A stretch of 64,000 bases of DNA, taken from positions 116,311-180,310 of the forward strand of contig DASQFN010000111.1 of assembly GCA_035633115.1 (NCBI GenBank), in the 5' to 3' direction. Origin of the DNA: Gemmatimonadaceae bacterium. GTDB lineage: Bacteria; Gemmatimonadota; Gemmatimonadetes; Gemmatimonadales; Gemmatimonadaceae. The translations under genes were made by a program, and so were the position numbers. The notes beneath the pieces are model-generated. The model worked only from the letters and a program-made list of their open reading frames with translations, was not told the DNA's origin and ran no database searches. Shown in pieces: positions 32,727 through 43,000 of this stretch (position 1 is the first letter of the stretch; every line of letters starts with the position of its first letter).

Positions 32727-33797
32727 CTACGGCGTTACATCTCCCGAGGGTTCATTCGAGCCTGACGGGCGATCGCTCATCAGCTCCGCCATCCATCTCG
32801 ACTCTTCAAAGCTCTCGAGCAGGAGCTTCAAACCAATCGACAGTGGAATCGCGATCAAGGCGCCCAGCGGCCCGAGCAGCCATCCCCAGAAAAGCAGCGA
32901 GAGCACCACCATCAGCGGCGAAAGGCCAAGGGTCTGCCCGACAAACCTTGGCTTGATGACGTTGTCCACCAGAAAGTTGATGAGGGTGTAACCGCCCAGA
33001 ACAATGAAGGCGCGCGCAAACCCGAACTCTATCAACGTGAGAAGCGCGGGCGGGATGAGCGCGATAATGAACCCGATGTTGGGGACGAAGCTCAGGAGAA
33101 AGGAGAGAACTCCCCAGAGAAAAGCGAAGTCGACGCCGAGGGCGAGAAGCAGAGCGGTATTGACAACCGCTGCAGCGAGCCCGAACACCGCGTTGATCAG
33201 CACGTAGCTCTTGATCCCCTCGCCAAGCTTGTGAAAGCTCTCGAGCACCGGAGGATTCGATGCGAATGCTGAACGAAGCTTGGCGGGAAAGCCGATGGCT
33301 TCGAGCATCATGAACGCGATCAGCAGCGCAAGAATGAGCAGATTGCCCGCCGTCTCGGTGAGACGCCGGATGATCCTGACGGCGTACCCAACCAGATTGC
33401 CGGGCTGGAAGGTCTCCACCGAAAAGATGCGGCTCGAATCAATCGGAATGATGCGCAGCTTCTCGGTGAGCGTTGCCTGCAATGCGGCGATCTTTGGCTG
33501 GTATTCCGGAAGCTTGTCCTGAAGCTGGAGGAGCGAGATCCAGACGAGCGCCACGAGCAATCCGAGCACGACTAATCCAGCGACGATTCCCGCGGTGGCC
33601 GCCAGAGTTGGATTGACACCACGTTCGCGCAGCCATTCCGCCGCAGGACTCCAGGCGATCGTAATGACGAGGGCGATCACTACCGGCGCGAGGATCGGCG
33701 CGGCTACTCGCATCCCGGCGAGCACAGCGACTGCCGCGGCCGTGGCGAGAAGCATTCGGCCGATGGGTGAGAAGCTCCCGCGATCGGGGGGGGCCAT
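32727..33797 (-). CDS. AI-2E family (PerM-like) transporter
   Basis: A 356-residue membrane protein with about eight transmembrane helices. The N-terminal helices (MLLATAAAVAVLAGMRVAAP, APVVIALVITIAW, AGIVAGLVVLGLLVALVW) flank a hydrophilic loop of about 60 residues (LQLQDKLPEYQPKIAALQ, typical of the family). The C-terminal half carries LWGVLSFLLSFVPNIGF, IIALIPPALLTL and the hallmark IKPRFVGQTLGLSPLMVVLSLLFWGWLLGPLGALIAIPL. Members include AI-2 exporters and Na/H antiporters. The substrate is not predictable and no quorum-sensing gene is nearby. It is divergent from the next gene. Confidence 0.94.
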   Translation of the reverse strand: MAPPDRGSFSPIGRMLLATAAAVAVLAGMRVAAPILAPVVIALVITIAWSPAAEWLRERGVNPTLAATAGIVAGLVVLGLLVALVWISLLQLQDKLPEYQPKIAALQATLTEKLRIIPIDSSRIFSVETFQPGNLVGYAVRIIRRLTETAGNLLILALLIAFMMLEAIGFPAKLRSAFASNPPVLESFHKLGEGIKSYVLINAVFGLAAAVVNTALLLALGVDFAFLWGVLSFLLSFVPNIGFIIALIPPALLTLIEFGFARAFIVLGGYTLINFLVDNVIKPRFVGQTLGLSPLMVVLSLLFWGWLLGPLGALIAIPLSIGLKLLLESFEESRWMAELMSDRPSGSNEPSGDVTP

Positions 33798-33872
33798 GTG
33801 AGGGGGAAGGTAGCCTCACCAGGGGAGGCTGTCACCCTCGACTACGCCCGCGCTGCATTCCAACTTATTCCA

Positions 33873-34778
33873 ATGAAGATTCAGTCGATGTTCGGCACGG
33901 CACTGATGCTGCTCGGCGCCTTCGCGTTTCGAGCGAATGCCCAGGCGAGCCCCGCTGACAACGCGCGTGCATGGCGCGAAGCACTCCGCGCCGCCGACGA
34001 GACGGCCAGCACCGCCGCATTCAAGACCGGTATCGCCGCAGCGCTTCCTCTTGCAATGACTGACGACGCGGTGCTCCTCTGGGACGCGGCTCCGATTGTA
34101 TCCGGACGCCCCGGAATCCAGCAGCTGCTCGCTGCACAGCCAGGCGTTCGAGTGAGCTGGCAAGCGCTCAGCATTCTTGTCTCGAGGGATGGGAACTTCG
34201 GTGTCACATTCGGCGCGACGTCGCGGTACGGCGATAGCAGTGCGCCTGTGGGCTCCGCGCGATACATCAGCGTCTGGCGACGCGCTGCTCCCACCGGCTG
34301 GAGAATGACGGCGCACGCGCAGATAGGACTAGTGAACCCCGACAGCGTGAAAATCCCCGCTGCTCTGCCCGGGACTCTGAGCCCAACCAAGGTTCCGCAA
34401 GACCCGTTTGCCGCAGCCGACATCGCATTCGCGCGGATGGCAATCGACAGCGGAGCACCGGCCGCGTTCTACCATTACAGCGCGCCCGACGGAATGACTT
34501 TCGCCGGCACAGGCGAGCTCAACATCGGTCCGGAAGCGATTCGCGCCCGCCTCGGGGAAGGCGCCGCTGGAAAAGCGAAATGGGTGTGGCGTCCATTAAT
34601 CACGATTGCCGCCGCGTCAGGCGAGCTCGGAGCAACCGTGGGCACCGCGGAAATTCAGCTAGGCGCGGGACCGAACGATGTCTTCTTCTCGAAGTACCTG
34701 AGTATATGGAAGCGGCAACCTGACGGATCGATCAAGTTCGTCGTCGACGGAGGTAGCGGTCGGCCGCAGAGGCCGTGA
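33873..34778 (+). CDS. Exported protein with two NTF2-like (DUF4440-type) domains
   Basis: About 301 residues from the ATG at 33873. An earlier frame opening at 33798 gives no signal peptide and is rejected. The signal peptide is SMFGTALMLLGAFAFRANA-Q. The mature protein has two tandem NTF2-like halves: about 30-155 (ADNARAWREALRAADETAS, DDAVLLWDAAPIVSGRPGI, FGVTFGATSRYG, RYISVWRR) and about 175-300 (ADIAFARMAIDSGAPAAFYHY, LNIGPEAIRARL, GATVGTAEIQ, KYLSIWKRQPDG). Each half ends with the same Y-x-S-x-W-R/K strand, so it is an internal duplication. It is 4 bp ahead of a beta-propeller protein gene. Confidence 0.83.
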   Translation: MKIQSMFGTALMLLGAFAFRANAQASPADNARAWREALRAADETASTAAFKTGIAAALPLAMTDDAVLLWDAAPIVSGRPGIQQLLAAQPGVRVSWQALSILVSRDGNFGVTFGATSRYGDSSAPVGSARYISVWRRAAPTGWRMTAHAQIGLVNPDSVKIPAALPGTLSPTKVPQDPFAAADIAFARMAIDSGAPAAFYHYSAPDGMTFAGTGELNIGPEAIRARLGEGAAGKAKWVWRPLITIAAASGELGATVGTAEIQLGAGPNDVFFSKYLSIWKRQPDGSIKFVVDGGSGRPQRP

Positions 34779-34782
34779 CCGA

Positions 34783-35817
34783 ATGAAAGCCGTTCGCTTC
34801 CTCGCTGTGCTTGGCGCGATTTCGGGAACTTTCCTAGCGCCAGCGGAAGCGAAAGGGCACGAGGGTTGGGGCATCGTGCGCGATGCCAGCGGGCGCATCT
34901 ACGTCACCGACATTCCGGCAAATACTGTCTGGCGCATCGACGCCGATGGCCGAGCAGTGCCGGTTCGACGTACGACTCACTCACACGCTCTTGCCGTCGG
35001 AGCGGACGGTGCGATCTATGGTACGCACGTTCATCTAACCGCGCCGATAAGAAGTGTGTGGCGCCTCGATATGACAGGCCGCTCGACGGCATTCGTTCCG
35101 GAAACACGAGGGCTGCCTCTCGACCTGCAGCCGTTTCTGCTCGCCGCTGACGGAGCCATCTACTCAATGAGCCCGCATGAACCCGCACTCCCAGTGGATC
35201 AGCGGCGGCTGTTCGTCGTCCGGCGCTCGCCGGCCGGTGTTATCGACACAGTAGCCGGCGGACTGAAAGGACATGCAGACGGAAACGGAAGGAATGTGCG
35301 ATTCAGCGGCGTCGACGGAATAGCCTGGCTTTCGGACGGCTCACTACTTCTTGTCGATGGCGCGCGACTCCGGCGACTCACACCCGACGGGACCGCTCAG
35401 ACCCTCACTCCGCCACTAACGGAGTTTCAGTGGGATCAGGATCTGATGGGAGCCAGCGTTGCACCGGACGGGTCAGTGTACGTCGCGGATTTTTCAGGGC
35501 AGCGTGTTCTCAGGATCGATGGACCGAACGTGAGCACGGTAACGAGCACTTGCGGGTACTGGGCACCGACAGGCGTGCTTGCAACGGCAGACGGCGCGTA
35601 CACCCTGGAGCATCCGCGCGCGCCGTTGGGCATCCTCGGCGATCTTGGTATCGGCCCTTACCTTCGCGTTCGCCTGGCACGCCCGGATGGGTCGACGCAA
35701 GTGATCACGCGCATCTGGGGCCGTAACACGAAATACGTAGTCGCTTTCGCGGTGGGAGTGGTCGCGCTGATCGTCGGCCTGCGCGCGCGGCGTCGCGCGC
35801 GACGACGGTCAGGGTAG
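34783..35817 (+). CDS. Membrane-anchored NHL/SMP-30-like beta-propeller protein
   Basis: A 344-residue protein. A signal sequence (RFLAVLGAISGTFLAPAEA) is followed by about five or six propeller blades with D-A-S-G-R-I-Y-V-T-D and P-D-G-S-V-Y-V-A-D repeats: WGIVRDASGRIYVTDIPANT, LAVGADGAIYGTH, LLAADGAIYSM, IAWLSDGSLLLVDGARLR, ASVAPDGSVYVADFSGQ and LATADGAYTLEHP. It ends with a membrane helix and Arg-rich tail (YVVAFAVGVVALIVGLRARR). Such proteins are periplasmic scaffolds or lactonase-like. No catalytic residues are identified. It overlaps the DUF900 gene by 9 bp tail to tail. Confidence 0.82.
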   Translation: MKAVRFLAVLGAISGTFLAPAEAKGHEGWGIVRDASGRIYVTDIPANTVWRIDADGRAVPVRRTTHSHALAVGADGAIYGTHVHLTAPIRSVWRLDMTGRSTAFVPETRGLPLDLQPFLLAADGAIYSMSPHEPALPVDQRRLFVVRRSPAGVIDTVAGGLKGHADGNGRNVRFSGVDGIAWLSDGSLLLVDGARLRRLTPDGTAQTLTPPLTEFQWDQDLMGASVAPDGSVYVADFSGQRVLRIDGPNVSTVTSTCGYWAPTGVLATADGAYTLEHPRAPLGILGDLGIGPYLRVRLARPDGSTQVITRIWGRNTKYVVAFAVGVVALIVGLRARRRARRRSG

Positions 35818-37020
35818 AATCCAGTAGGGAAGGCCTCTCCGGCTGGCGCCGCGAAGATTCCTTTCCTGCGCCGCCTTGTTGAGGACGGTCGCGGAGAAGA
35901 GATCGTCGAGTATCTGCTTGTTCGCGGCAATGTACGAGTGACCGAGCCAGTCTCCGTCGACCCGCGAAGCATCGATCGTCTCCATTCCTCTCAGTATCGT
36001 CAGTGACGGGCCGGCTTGGCCTAATCGCGGTGCGCCGTGCACTTTGCGGGAGGCTTTGAGGGCCTCATCATTTGCCGACGCGTAAAGCGTGACACGCTGC
36101 GCCGAACGGCGCAGCCGAGGCGCGATCTGCTCGATGAAGACATCCCGATCGATGTCGGGTGCAGCAAGAATGACGTTGTGAAACATCACCGGACGCGGGC
36201 TCTGCGCGATCTGTTCCAATGCCCTCACCAGCCCGCGGCTGCCCATGGAGTGGGCGAGCAGATGAATCTTGCTCGCTCCGCTCTTCGCTGCGACCTGCTC
36301 CAGGAACGATCGGAGATTCGGTATGGTTTTCTCGATCGACGCCTCGTCTACCGTGTAGGCCCACGTTTGCGCCTGCGAGGGCCAGCTGTACATGACCGGA
36401 ACGATTCTCAAGTTGAGATCGAACGCGATTTGAGCGGTTCGGCGCGCCGCATCGTCGAACGAGACATTGAAGCCGTGCACGAACACGAACAGCTCGCGAC
36501 TATCGACCCCTTTCACCGCTTCCGCGAGGCTGCCGAACATCGCTGCCTGCGAAAGCGGGCGGACCTGGTGAAGCATGACGTGCTTTCGGGGATTGAAGTG
36601 GAACTCCAGACGCTTCCACGACGGGGATTCCAGGTCGCCCGGACGATGTCCAGGCGGGATCGACACATCGAGAACTCCGTACTCCAATCGGCCGCGTGCT
36701 CGGCCGTAGCGAACGATGTTGCCCGGCAGGCGTGACCTGTCCGTGGCGTAATGCACGCGAAGAGTCGTTACGCTGTCAGCGATCGGACCCTCTCCGCCGG
36801 CGAAAATCGGAAGCGGCGGCGGCGGCGGCGGTGGTGGTGCTGGGGCTACGCACTGCGGGCTGTCGGCAGGAATAGACTCGAGTCCGGCGTACTCGCAGCT
36901 CGGCCCGGTACGCCCGGAGCCCGTCGCCATACATCCCGCTACGGACGCGCAGGCCAACGTTGGAAGCAACCGGGAGAGGAAAGCAGTCCCAGATTTGAGC
37001 GGACGGGAAGTTCGCATCAC
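35809..37020 (-). CDS. DUF900-type alpha/beta-hydrolase lipoprotein
   Basis: A 403-residue predicted lipoprotein. The lipobox SVAGC follows a hydrophobic helix (SRLLPTLACASVAGC), with a disordered stretch ending in a run of ten prolines (PAPPPPPPPPLP). The hydrolase domain (about 90-390) contains HYATDRSR, LFVFVHGFNVSFDDAARR, VPVMYSWPSQAQTWAYTVDE, the nucleophile elbow LLAHSMGSRGLVRAL with GHSMG replaced by AHSMG, LAAPDIDRDVF (Asp) and the region AANKQILDDLF, with a His at GHSYIA. DUF900 enzymes are exported esterase/lipase-like hydrolases. It is coupled to the kinase-SUMF1-hydrolase gene by an ATGA overlap at its start, so it is the second gene of that operon. Confidence 0.88.
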   Translation of the reverse strand: MMRTSRPLKSGTAFLSRLLPTLACASVAGCMATGSGRTGPSCEYAGLESIPADSPQCVAPAPPPPPPPPLPIFAGGEGPIADSVTTLRVHYATDRSRLPGNIVRYGRARGRLEYGVLDVSIPPGHRPGDLESPSWKRLEFHFNPRKHVMLHQVRPLSQAAMFGSLAEAVKGVDSRELFVFVHGFNVSFDDAARRTAQIAFDLNLRIVPVMYSWPSQAQTWAYTVDEASIEKTIPNLRSFLEQVAAKSGASKIHLLAHSMGSRGLVRALEQIAQSPRPVMFHNVILAAPDIDRDVFIEQIAPRLRRSAQRVTLYASANDEALKASRKVHGAPRLGQAGPSLTILRGMETIDASRVDGDWLGHSYIAANKQILDDLFSATVLNKAAQERNLRGASRRGLPYWILP

Positions 37021-39917
37021 CGCACCGGTCCGAGATATTTGTCGAGCCAGCTCAGCGACTCCGCAATGAGCTGTGTTCTTGGAACAAAATGCCCGCCTTC
37101 ATAGAGCACGTAACGCTTTTGATCGGCAGGAGTGCCGAGCAGTCGGAAAAACGGTTTCTGTGACGTCTCCGGCGGGAAGAAGTGATCGTACTTCCCGTTG
37201 AGCATGATGACGGGGACTCGAACCCGCGGAAGAAAATTGAGTGGGTCTGCTTCCGGCCGCGGGCGCTCCATCTCGAGTCCGGCCACATAGAGAATAGCTG
37301 TCTTGAGGCGAGGCTCGACTGCCGGCATGATCCCGCCCAGGTAGCCGCCCCAGCTGACACCGAAATATCCCAGCTTTTTCGAGTCGATCTCCGGCCGTGT
37401 CTCCAGATAATCGATTGAACGCCGGAGATCCTTCGCCCACATCAGGACGTGGTCGCGATAGAAGATCGTCTCGTCGGCGTAATCACTCTTGAGACTGTCG
37501 CCGCGCTCATAGGTCCCCTTGTAGATCGGATAGATGACTGCTCTTCCGCTCTTCAGGAAAAAGTCGATCCGGTTGATCTCGAGATTGTTGGTGCTCGACC
37601 GCGTGTGAATCGCGTTGGAGCCGGGAAAGTAGACGATCGTCTGATACGGTGGCTTACGTCCCTTCGGAAGGAAAATGTAAGCCGTGACGCGCTCGTTTCC
37701 GTACGCGGCCGCGAAGGTGACCTTTTCGCGGGACATGTTCGCGTCGGCATTGTCCCTTTCCTCGACCTTCGCTTCGAGCGGAAGAGGGTCGTAGTCGTAA
37801 AGCGTGAGGAAAGTTCTGAACTCCGCGTCCGACACCGGCTTCTCGGCGGAATAATCGCGGTAGGCGCGTGCGACCGGCTGCATCGCAGTGCGAAGGTTGG
37901 GCTCGTCCTTCAGGTACTTCACGAGTCGAATCCCGTTTATCACTGAGCGGTCGAACGGCGGCTGAGTGAACGCGTCGTTGAACAGGTATGTCGCATCGCT
38001 CCATCCCCCGCCCAGAATGAATCGATTCTGACTGTCACCGTTGAAGCACCATTCGCGGACGTTCCCCGCCATGTCGAACACCCCGAATCCGCTCATGCCG
38101 GCTGTAGTTCCTCCGCGCGCGGGGCCCTGACCGGCAAAGTTGCTGCCCGGAACGATGTAGGCGCTGATCGGCAAAGTCGCGGCGCGCGCCCAGTGATACA
38201 GAGTAGGGAGAGACTTGCCGGCGAACTTCGCATAAGCGGCGGCCTCGTACCAGCTGATGCCGCCAACCGCGAAGTCCCCCTGGCTGGAAGGAAAATCTCC
38301 CGCCTCCCAGGTGGAGGGGCCGGGTCGGCCCGTTTTGTCGATGAAAAGCGCCGTTGCCTCAGCGAAGTTGAGCCGCCGGCCGTCCTTCACGAATTCATGC
38401 TCCCAATACTCCGGTTTCGCGTAACCTCCGGCGTCCACGAACGCCTTGTACTGGCGATTGGTGACCTCGTGGCGGTCCATGAGAAAGTCTGAGAGCGCTA
38501 TCGGCTCGAGCGCATCGAGACCAGGCAGGGCACCCGGGAAGTTTCCGCCGGTGACGCGCACCATTTCCGCATTGGGTGCGTTCGCGGCGTCGAGCACGAT
38601 CGTGCCCGCGGGTACGACCATCACCCGATTCACCGTTCTATAGCCCGGCATCTCAATGCGGATTCTCGATATCGACGGCTGGCTGGGCAGCCGCACCGTG
38701 TCGGTGGGAGTTGTGCCAACCAGTTCCCAATGCGTCGTGTCATTGAAAAGTGCGCGGTAGACCTTCGCACCTGCGGGCTGGGTCAGGAAAACTCCCTTGC
38801 GAGTGAACCGCGCCCAGAGTGATCCGAGAACGGAATCACGAGGGTTCACAGCCACGACCTGCATTGCGAGCGCGAACGCGCTGTCGTTCGCGCCAGCTTC
38901 GATGTGGCGCTGGATTGCCGGCATTGCTTCGCTGCGCACCCACCGTTCGCGACGCCAATTGGATGTGAGTGCGTAGGCAGCTCCGGCTGCCAGGATTACA
39001 CCGGCCGCAGCTCCCGCAATAAGGCGTTTGGCATTCGACGATCTGCCATTTGCCGAGCTGCCGCTGGTGAAGGTCCCGGTTGGGGTCGCAAGAGCTTCGA
39101 GCTCGGTCAGCAGCTCGGCCGCACTTTGATAGCGCGCCTCCCGTTGCTTCTCGAGGCACTTCATTACTATGCGCGAGACTTCAGGAGGCACCGACGGCTT
39201 CGCGCTTGAGAGCGGCTCCGGCGCAGTCACCACATGTGCCGACATCACCTGCTGCGAATTCCCCGTGAACGGAGGCTTTCCAGCGAGCATCTCGTACGCG
39301 ACGATGCCGGCCGAATAGATATCGGCCCGCTGGTCCACGTCCTCATCGGCCGTGACCTGCTCCGGCGCCATGTACGCCGGAGTGCCAAGCGACATGCCTG
39401 TTGCCGTGAGGTTGTGTGCACTCGCGGAGCCCATTGCTTTCGCCACACCGAAGTCGAGCACGAGTGCGTGGCGATTCGAGATCATCACGTTGTCGGGCTT
39501 GATGTCGCGGTGAACCATGCCGTGCTGGTGGGCATGAGCCAGCGCGTCAACGATCTCGCGGAAAAGTCGAGTGGCTTCCGAAACGGGCAGCGCGCCATCG
39601 CGGGAGAGTCTCGACCTGAGAGACTCTCCATCGACGTACGGCATGACGTAATGGAGGAAGCCATCCGCGTCGCCCGAGTCGATCAGCGTCAGTATGTGCG
39701 GATGCTGAAGCTGCGCAGCGATGGAGATTTCCCGGATGAAGCGGTCGGCTCCAATCGCCTGACCGGCTTCGCGGTTGAGGACTTTAATAGCGACGACGCG
39801 AGCATGGCGGAGATCACGGGCCAGGTACACGGTGGCCATCCCGCCGTGTCCGATCTCTCGCTCTATCTCGTAACGGTCCGCAAGTGCGGCGTACAGGCGA
39901 CTGACGTCGTCGGCCAT
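37017..39917 (-). CDS. Ser/Thr kinase fused to SUMF1-like and alpha/beta-hydrolase domains
   Basis: A 966-residue single-pass membrane protein. The kinase is 1-275, with loop GHGGMATVYLA, Lys45, HRDIKPDN at 136-143 and DFG at 155-157. The transmembrane helix is about 298-318 (RLIAGAAAGVILAAGAAYAL). A PEGA-like beta domain is about 372-445 (GAKVYRALFND, IRIEMPGYRTVNRVMVVP). A SUMF1-like domain is about 452-670 (VTGGNFPG, FLMDRHEVTNRQYKAFV, PVGGISWYEAAAYAKFAGKSLP-type, VFDMAGNVREWCFNGD), but the paired Cys of true formylglycine-generating enzymes is absent. The hydrolase domain is about 735-966 (GYFGVSWGGYLGG with Ser855, NGKYDHFF with Asp911, YEGGHFVPR with His943). The kinase is cytoplasmic and the rest is periplasmic. 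Possible signal-linked hydrolase; coupled to the DUF900 lipoprotein. Confidence 0.93.
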   Translation of the reverse strand: MADDVSRLYAALADRYEIEREIGHGGMATVYLARDLRHARVVAIKVLNREAGQAIGADRFIREISIAAQLQHPHILTLIDSGDADGFLHYVMPYVDGESLRSRLSRDGALPVSEATRLFREIVDALAHAHQHGMVHRDIKPDNVMISNRHALVLDFGVAKAMGSASAHNLTATGMSLGTPAYMAPEQVTADEDVDQRADIYSAGIVAYEMLAGKPPFTGNSQQVMSAHVVTAPEPLSSAKPSVPPEVSRIVMKCLEKQREARYQSAAELLTELEALATPTGTFTSGSSANGRSSNAKRLIAGAAAGVILAAGAAYALTSNWRRERWVRSEAMPAIQRHIEAGANDSAFALAMQVVAVNPRDSVLGSLWARFTRKGVFLTQPAGAKVYRALFNDTTHWELVGTTPTDTVRLPSQPSISRIRIEMPGYRTVNRVMVVPAGTIVLDAANAPNAEMVRVTGGNFPGALPGLDALEPIALSDFLMDRHEVTNRQYKAFVDAGGYAKPEYWEHEFVKDGRRLNFAEATALFIDKTGRPGPSTWEAGDFPSSQGDFAVGGISWYEAAAYAKFAGKSLPTLYHWARAATLPISAYIVPGSNFAGQGPARGGTTAGMSGFGVFDMAGNVREWCFNGDSQNRFILGGGWSDATYLFNDAFTQPPFDRSVINGIRLVKYLKDEPNLRTAMQPVARAYRDYSAEKPVSDAEFRTFLTLYDYDPLPLEAKVEERDNADANMSREKVTFAAAYGNERVTAYIFLPKGRKPPYQTIVYFPGSNAIHTRSSTNNLEINRIDFFLKSGRAVIYPIYKGTYERGDSLKSDYADETIFYRDHVLMWAKDLRRSIDYLETRPEIDSKKLGYFGVSWGGYLGGIMPAVEPRLKTAILYVAGLEMERPRPEADPLNFLPRVRVPVIMLNGKYDHFFPPETSQKPFFRLLGTPADQKRYVLYEGGHFVPRTQLIAESLSWLDKYLGPVR

Positions 39918-40061
39918 GGGTGCCTTCGTGAAGGAAGAGCGATTGCCTTTAGGGACATGCGTCCCACGATAGATTGTGCCCGGGCGCTAATTTAGGGAGC
40001 CGCGCCGGGCGAATATAGTCTCGTCCGTGACACGCTCCAACGGGATCCTCGACCACTACGC

Positions 40062-43000
40062 ATGATCGTCCACCTTCTCGATGGAACGTACGAGCTCTTC
40101 CGTCATTTCTACGGAATCCGCCGCGGCGTGAAGGTCGATCCACCTTTCGGCGCAGTGGTCGGCGTGCTGCGCACAGTCGCGAAGATGATAGAAGAGGGTG
40201 CGACGCACATCGCTGTCGCAACGGATCACGTGATCGAGTCCTTCCGCAACGATCTATGGACTGGCTACAAGACCGGCGAGGGCATCGAGCCCGTGCTCTA
40301 TTCGCAATTCATCCCCCTCGAGGAATCGCTCGTTGCTATGGGCGTAACAACTTTCGCGATGGTGGAGCTCGAGGCCGACGATGCCCTTGCTTCTGCTGCG
40401 CACATCGCGGCGCAGGATGAGCGCGTTGAAAAAGTCTGCATCTGGACGCCGGACAAGGATCTCGCTCAGTGCGTCGTCGGAGAGCGGGTGGTGCAAGTTG
40501 ATCGGAAGAGCGGAAACATTCGCGACGAGCAGGGTGTCCGCGCGAAGTTCGGCGTCGCCCCCGAATTCATTGCGGACTACCTCGCCCTCGTAGGCGATTC
40601 CGCTGACGGATATCCCGGACTCGCGGGTTGTGGTCCGAAGACGGCCATCAGTCTCATCACGCGGCACGGTCACATAGAAGACTTCCCCGCAGCCGTACTG
40701 GGACCGAATCGCGAGCGTGTGATCCTCTTCAAGGATCTGGCGACGCTCCGAACCAATGCGCCGCTCTTTCGCGATGTAGACGAGCTGCTCTGGACCGGCG
40801 CGACAGGGTCGTTTCCCGCGGTGGCCGAGAAGATTGGCGATCCGCGACTGGCGGAACGGATACGAGATCTGGCTGCGCGACTCGTTGTTTCGGTTTTGTT
40901 TCTGGTGTGTTTGCTGCCATCGGCGGTGAGCGCGCAGGGCATCGAGGCAGTACGCGTTACCAGCTCGGCGCTACAGCTCGACGGTCGATTGAGCGAGAAC
41001 GTGTGGCGAACAGCTCCGGCCGCACGAGGCTTTCTCCAGCGCGAGCCGAATGAAGGAGCGCCGGCCGCAGACAGCACCGAAGTGCGATTTGCGTACGACG
41101 AGAGCGCGCTCTGGATCGGCGCCAGGATGTACAGTCGCAAAGCAAGCGACATCCGGGCACTGGTGACGCGACGCGATCGCGAAGGGAGCTCGGAGCAGAT
41201 CAATATCTCTCTCGACACCCATCGGGACCGGCGCACCGCCTACACCTTTTCCGTAACACCGGCCGGCGTACCTATCGACTACTTCCACGGCGAGGACTTC
41301 GAGTCGGAGCGCAATTACGACTACAACGCAGTGTGGGAAACGGAAACAAGGATCGACTCGCTCGGCTGGACGGCGGAGATCCGCATCCCCTTCACTCAGC
41401 TGCGCTTCAATCCAGGCGACGTTCAGGATTGGGGCGTGAATATCTCCCGCGTCGTGCCGGAAACGAACGAGCAGAGCTATTACGTGCTCGTGCGCAGGAA
41501 CGAAACCGGCTGGTCGTCGAGAATGGCGTCGCTCACAGGAATCCGCGGCATAGAGCCGAGTCGCCGAATCGAGATTCTTCCGTACGTGGCCGCGGACTCG
41601 AGGTTCCTTCACGTGACCGATCCAGCCGACCCCTTCGCGGAAAAACGTGACGCGGGAATACGGGCCGGCGCAGACCTCAAGATCGGCATGGGGCCGAACC
41701 TCACGCTCGATGTTACCATCAATCCCGATTTCGGGCAGGTCGAGGCGGATCCGGCGGAGGTCAATCTCACCGCCTACGAGACGTTCTTCGATGAGCGGCG
41801 GCCGTTTTTTCTCGAGGGGTCACAGCTGTTCGGTGGAAGAGGCTTCTATTACTCCCGGCGCATTGGCGCGGCTCCTCCCGGCAGCGCGGATACCGACTAC
41901 CAGGAGCGACTCGACAACACGACAATCCTCGGCGCAGCGAAGCTGACGGGAAGGCTTCCGTCCGGTCTTTCGATTGGAGCGCTCACGGCAGTGACCGGTC
42001 GCGAATCCGTGCGCACCTACGATGCAGCATCAGCGGACTTCGGCACGGCGACAATCGCGCCGATGACGGGTTACGCAGTGGCCAGTGTGCAACAGGAATT
42101 CGGCAAAACCCGCTCGACGTTCGGCGGAACCGTGACGATGGTGCAGCGAGGCCTCGACGCCGGATCGCCGCTGTCCGCGCTGCTCGTGAAATCGGCGTAT
42201 TCGGCAATCTTCGACAGCCGGCTCCGGTGGGCGGGCGGTATGTACGACGCCCGCGCGTACATCGGAGTCACTCACATTCGCGGCGACTCGCTCGCAATTC
42301 TCCGGCAGCAGCTGTCATCGCGCCGGTACTGGCAGCGTCCCGATGCGTCTCACGTCGAAGTCGACCCGTCGCGCAGGTCGATGAGCGGAACGATCAGGGG
42401 ACTCAGCCACAGCAAGCTTTCCGGGAAGCACTGGCTCTGGGACGTCGACTACTGGGAGAAAGGCCCCGGCCTCGAGCCGAACGACATCGGCGCATTCGGC
42501 AGCGTCGACGATCGCGGCGGCGTCGCCCGGATCCGCTATCGGGAGACGACTCCGCGGGCGTGGTATCGGTCGTACGTGGTCGGAGTCGGCGCTGAAGGCG
42601 AGTGGAGCTTCGACGGCACCCGCACGAGTGCGGAAGCGTTTGCTTTCGGCAACGCGACGTTCAGGAATTTCTGGCGCTTCAGCAGTGATTTTGAGTGGGC
42701 CCCTCGTTCGCTCTCCGACGCACTGACACGAGGTGGTCCGTTGATGGGAACACCGAAAGGCTACAGGGCGGAGATCAAGTTGCAGAATCGTGCAGGTGCG
42801 CGGAACGGCTGGGGATTCGAGGTGGAAAGTGCCAGGGACGAGACAGGAGGGTGGGACCGCGAGCTGGAGCTCAGCCTTTCGTATCGGCCGGGCACGCAAT
42901 GGGAGCTCAGCTTCGACCCATCGTGGGTCCGTGGAAAGACATCGCAGCAGTTCGTCACCTCACTCGGTGGAGGCCCGACGGAGACATTCGGCACACGGTA

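Noticed and set aside
37017..39917. A formylglycine-generating enzyme active on sulfatases
   Set aside because: The domain lacks the paired Cys and YR motif of true enzymes, and there is no sulfatase gene nearby.
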